DNA from: Melastoma dodecandrum
Lineage: Eukaryota > Streptophyta > Magnoliopsida > Myrtales > Melastomataceae
Reading direction: 5' to 3'
Assembly (NCBI GenBank): GCA_029817715.1
Contig: JARUPY010000310.1
Span: 62,001 to 126,000, forward strand
DNA: 64,000 bases
The notes beneath the pieces are model-generated. The model was not told the DNA's origin. It worked only from the letters and a program-made list of their open reading frames with translations, and ran no database searches. Positions 61,046-64,000 of the stretch are shown piece after piece. A program made the translations under genes and the position numbers. Within the stretch, counting starts at the first letter, position 1. The number at the start of each line of letters is the position of its first letter.

Positions 61046-64000
61046 CTGCAATTAAATCGAATGGCAGCACATGATCAGAAGTTAGACACAGACAAAAAAT
61101 CACATATAATTGAAAAATTCAGTTCCATTGGCTAATACTGATGTTAGCATGTGTATTTATGAATTCATTTTTTCTCCCAAGTTTGGATCTGTTTGTCATT
61201 CATACCACCAGTGTTCGACAGTTACTCAGAATTGTCACCAACACTAATTACGATGTTGTTTCTCTACACATTAATTCTTCATGATTTCTGTTTTCATCTA
61301 TAAGCTTTTCTTTTGCTCACTGCAAATATCATCCATTATCTTCGACTCTCATAGAAAGAATTATCAAATTTTCTAGTCTCCCCTGGATCAGGCGAAATAG
61401 GTCAATGCATTCAATATGCAATGATAAGTGGATTGAAGTTTGCTTTACTTCTTCAATAATTATATCGACAGGAAAGGTTTCCTTTGTAAGGAATTGGGAT
61501 GATTCCTGTGATTAGAGAGAACATAGAACACATTGTCAACATTGTCTCATGCTATTAACTCCGATCATGATAGTTCAAGCTGAAAAGCAAAGGGAATAAC
61601 TTTTTTTTTTTTATGTTTCTTTCATTATACAATTTCATAAAAACAACTGGACAAGTTTGCATGAAGCAAGGTCACAAATTGCTTTTACGACAGCATAATC
61701 AATTCAAAGCTGAGACAGAAAGATAATGCCTAAAGGTGATGGAATACACCAATTAAAAAAAGGAACTAGAAATGACGACTCCAAATCAAGGAAGATAAAA
61801 AAAAAAAGATGGTCCTTCCGAGGACACCCAAGTGCCATTAGGTGGGTGGTGGGTTTGTCATGATTCCTGATTCGAACTCCAACATGCACGTTCCACTTGA
61901 ATTTACGATTGACCTCTTGGGTGATGGCTAATAAAGCCTAAGAGCCGCTGTCTAGTACAGTGCTACGTTTAACATGAAAATCACTCGGGTTCAGCATCAG
62001 TTTCTTCCCCACGTGTACCTCCTTAGATCAATATTGTAATAAGGACTGTTACCATCCCGAAACTAGTGTAAATGTGCGAGATGTATAAAAATGACTTGTT
62101 AAGAAATCGCATGTCCAAGAAACTTTCTGCTATATGTACCTTCTTCAGCTTCTGAATTGGTAAAAATCATGTCCAACGGAGGAGAAATCCCACCAAATGT
62201 AATTAATAGAATATTATCATAGGATGGTGAGTCCGGGAATTCCTTATGAAGACCAAATGAAGGAATTTTCTTTGTATATCCATGAATAACAATGCTTAAA
62301 GAAATTCAACAAAAGAACTTATGTTGTTGAAGAAATAATTAATTTTAAAATTAATGATCCGTCCGAAATAACTAAAAAGCTATTTTGTGTTACTAATCAT
62401 CTTGTCCGTTTGTGTGACCAGACAAGTTGAGTCACACAGACGGTAGTTATGTTGTGTTCAAAATATCATTAATACGTCTCGGTTATGTTATAATATTCGT
62501 TGTTTTAAAAAGTCTATTTAAGTATGATTTTGTATGATACAAGCCCGATGACTTCCACATAGAAAAATGTTTTATTTCACGGTAAAACCCGATAGAAATG
62601 AAAGATACAAATTCACACTTATTAGTGGTTATTATTTCGAAGAATTTTCCTCTACAACGTATGGCAGTAATAGAGGAATTTTAAAACTGTTACTCGTATT
62701 TTACAAATTCTTTTTTTAAACTGATCGTAAACAAAACTCCATTAGTTTCCAATAAGGATTACGAAGCGTGTGTGCATACGCGGGAATTCGGATTGCGAGC
62801 TAAACGGTGAAGATTCATTTTTAACACAAATAAGTTTGTTAATTGATTTATAAGTATCAAATCATATGATCCGTCTTACGTCGGCATGTGGTACAATAAA
62901 CTTCGACTTTATTTGACGGTCCATTGTATTTGACACAAATTCGATATCAATGATCGATACAATATTGTGAAAATTTTGAAAATATCGGTGATGGGATAGC
63001 TAACCTAAACTTAAAAAGGACCATAAAGAATAACCAAAAAACTAATGTAGGCGACAAACAAAGGATTAGATTCTTTGGACACTTTTTGGTCCTTATTAAA
63101 AACAAACAAGGCCCACGATGTTGTCGTCTGTTGAGCAGGATGTCAACTTAGTCAAATTACAATGAATCCTGTCCCTAAAAGATCAAATCATCAGGACGTA
63201 GAAAACCCCTCTTTTAACTTTTCCTAGTGGTATTTGTCTCAAAATCTTCCAAATCCTTTTGCAATCGTATGTCCCGTTTCATCAATTAATATGTGAGCAT
63301 TCTCTCGTAGATGTTAACAAAGAAAACAAAAATCCATCGAAATTTTCAGACCTCTGCCTCCGTGGTCGCGATGAAATCGCAACCTTTCCGGCAGACCATC
63401 GTGGTTACAGTGGCACCGTCACTATTTTGTATCGTGGGTGGGATCAAGAATGCCAACTATTCCTCACCCAACGAGTCGTAAATGTATAACAAAACACGGT
63501 TATAGCTAAGGGCTTCGAGATACGTGGTCCAGAAAAGCCTACGGTTGATCGTTCATCTCTATAGCAAGTCCAGCTAACTAAATCAACACAGTATTCTTGG
63601 ATCGGACAAAGTTTCTCACCAAGCGCTATGAATAGACCCGATAGGCAAAGAATCAACATTTTCGAATGGCCTATAAGTGTTTAGTCGTTTCTATGGAACC
63701 CCAAGATTTGTTATTTAACATACATCGACCGCCACGTGAAGGAATTCCCATGAACAATTTTTCGTTTTTCATTTTCAAAGGGGAATTAAAAAAGAAGAAA
63801 AGAAAGGAAAAAGCCTAAAGGCAATTCTTATCTTACAACAAATGGAATGCCCACCAAAATCGTTGTCCCCCACTTTTGTCCCATTGATAGTTTCCTGCCC
63901 CATAATTCAGCCTCAGTTTTGCCAAAATCATGGTTGCAATTATTAAAATTACAAAAAGGAAAAAAGGTACAAATTTTTAGTGGGAGACAAACTCCTTTTG
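61046..64000. other. Intergenic DNA with one truncated SINE
   Basis: AT-rich DNA. Apart from the SINE at 61812-61950 I see no gene. The open frame at 63259-63489 has no recognised domain and no visible context. Confidence 0.45.
61812..61950 (+). mobile_element. tRNA-derived SINE, copy 3, 3'-truncated
   Basis: Begins GTCCTTCCGAGGACACCCA and follows the SINE copies at 36093/36812 through GGTGGGTGGTGGGT, GATTCGAACTCC and GGTGATGGCTAATAAAGCC, then diverges at about 61950. About ten bases present in the other copies are missing near 61855. The 3' half and poly-A tail are absent. Confidence 0.82.

Noticed and set aside
61704..61889. Minus-strand open frame similar to one at 36725-36913
   Set aside because: The similarity is between SINE copies, not proteins.
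63259..63489. 76-codon frame near the window end as a gene
   Set aside because: No recognisable domain, promoter or splice context; chance frame in unannotated DNA.

Overview
The window is nuclear DNA from a flowering plant. Spliceosomal GT-AG introns, plant-only gene families (LBD, GRAS, KAI2), AT-rich intergenic DNA and heavy retrotransposon load all point that way; I cannot name the species. About seven host genes are supported: an LBD37/38/39-type regulator (157-951), an SCL32-type GRAS protein (11374-12780), a ten-exon casein kinase 2 alpha gene (13297-16967), a tiny three-exon SERF-like zinc-binding protein gene on the minus strand (17500-18705), the karrikin receptor KAI2 (29431-30363), a ten-exon LRR-WD40 protein with a DWD box (40939-44231), and an aspartyl protease gene reduced to a pseudogene and scattered over 45130-61045 on the minus strand.

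The rest is mobile DNA in recognisable layers. 6544-6806 is a miniature TRIM retrotransposon. 20341-21714 is a solo LTR with a matching AATGC duplication. 22995-25870 is an Athila/Tat-like Ty3 remnant that has lost nearly all of pol. From 31.7 to 39 kb there is a three-level nest: an old minus-strand Ty3/gypsy copy was split by a Ty1/copia element (32932-38293, CTATT duplication), and that element was then hit by two copies of a tRNA-derived SINE in opposite orientation. A third, 5'-end-only SINE copy lies at 61812.

The aspartyl protease remnant was hit twice. One insertion is a hAT DNA transposon (45811-50180) with an 8-bp target duplication, TAGGGG termini, subterminal CCGAA-type arrays and an apparently intact BED-finger transposase gene. 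The other, only 18 bp away, is a 10.2-kb LTR element (50207-60384) with 2.1-kb LTRs, a tRNA-Arg primer site, a plant-mobile-like ORF and gag but no pol, i.e. a TR-GAG-like non-autonomous element carrying two kinds of internal tandem repeat.

The host genes show no operon-like logic. They are independent transcription units with roles in nitrogen/anthocyanin repression (LBD), GRAS regulation, CK2 phosphorylation, butenolide/karrikin perception (KAI2) and probably UV-B signalling (DWD protein). Exon borders were placed by eye from reading frame, splice consensus and family similarity; no searches were run. Repeat identities are by-eye comparisons.
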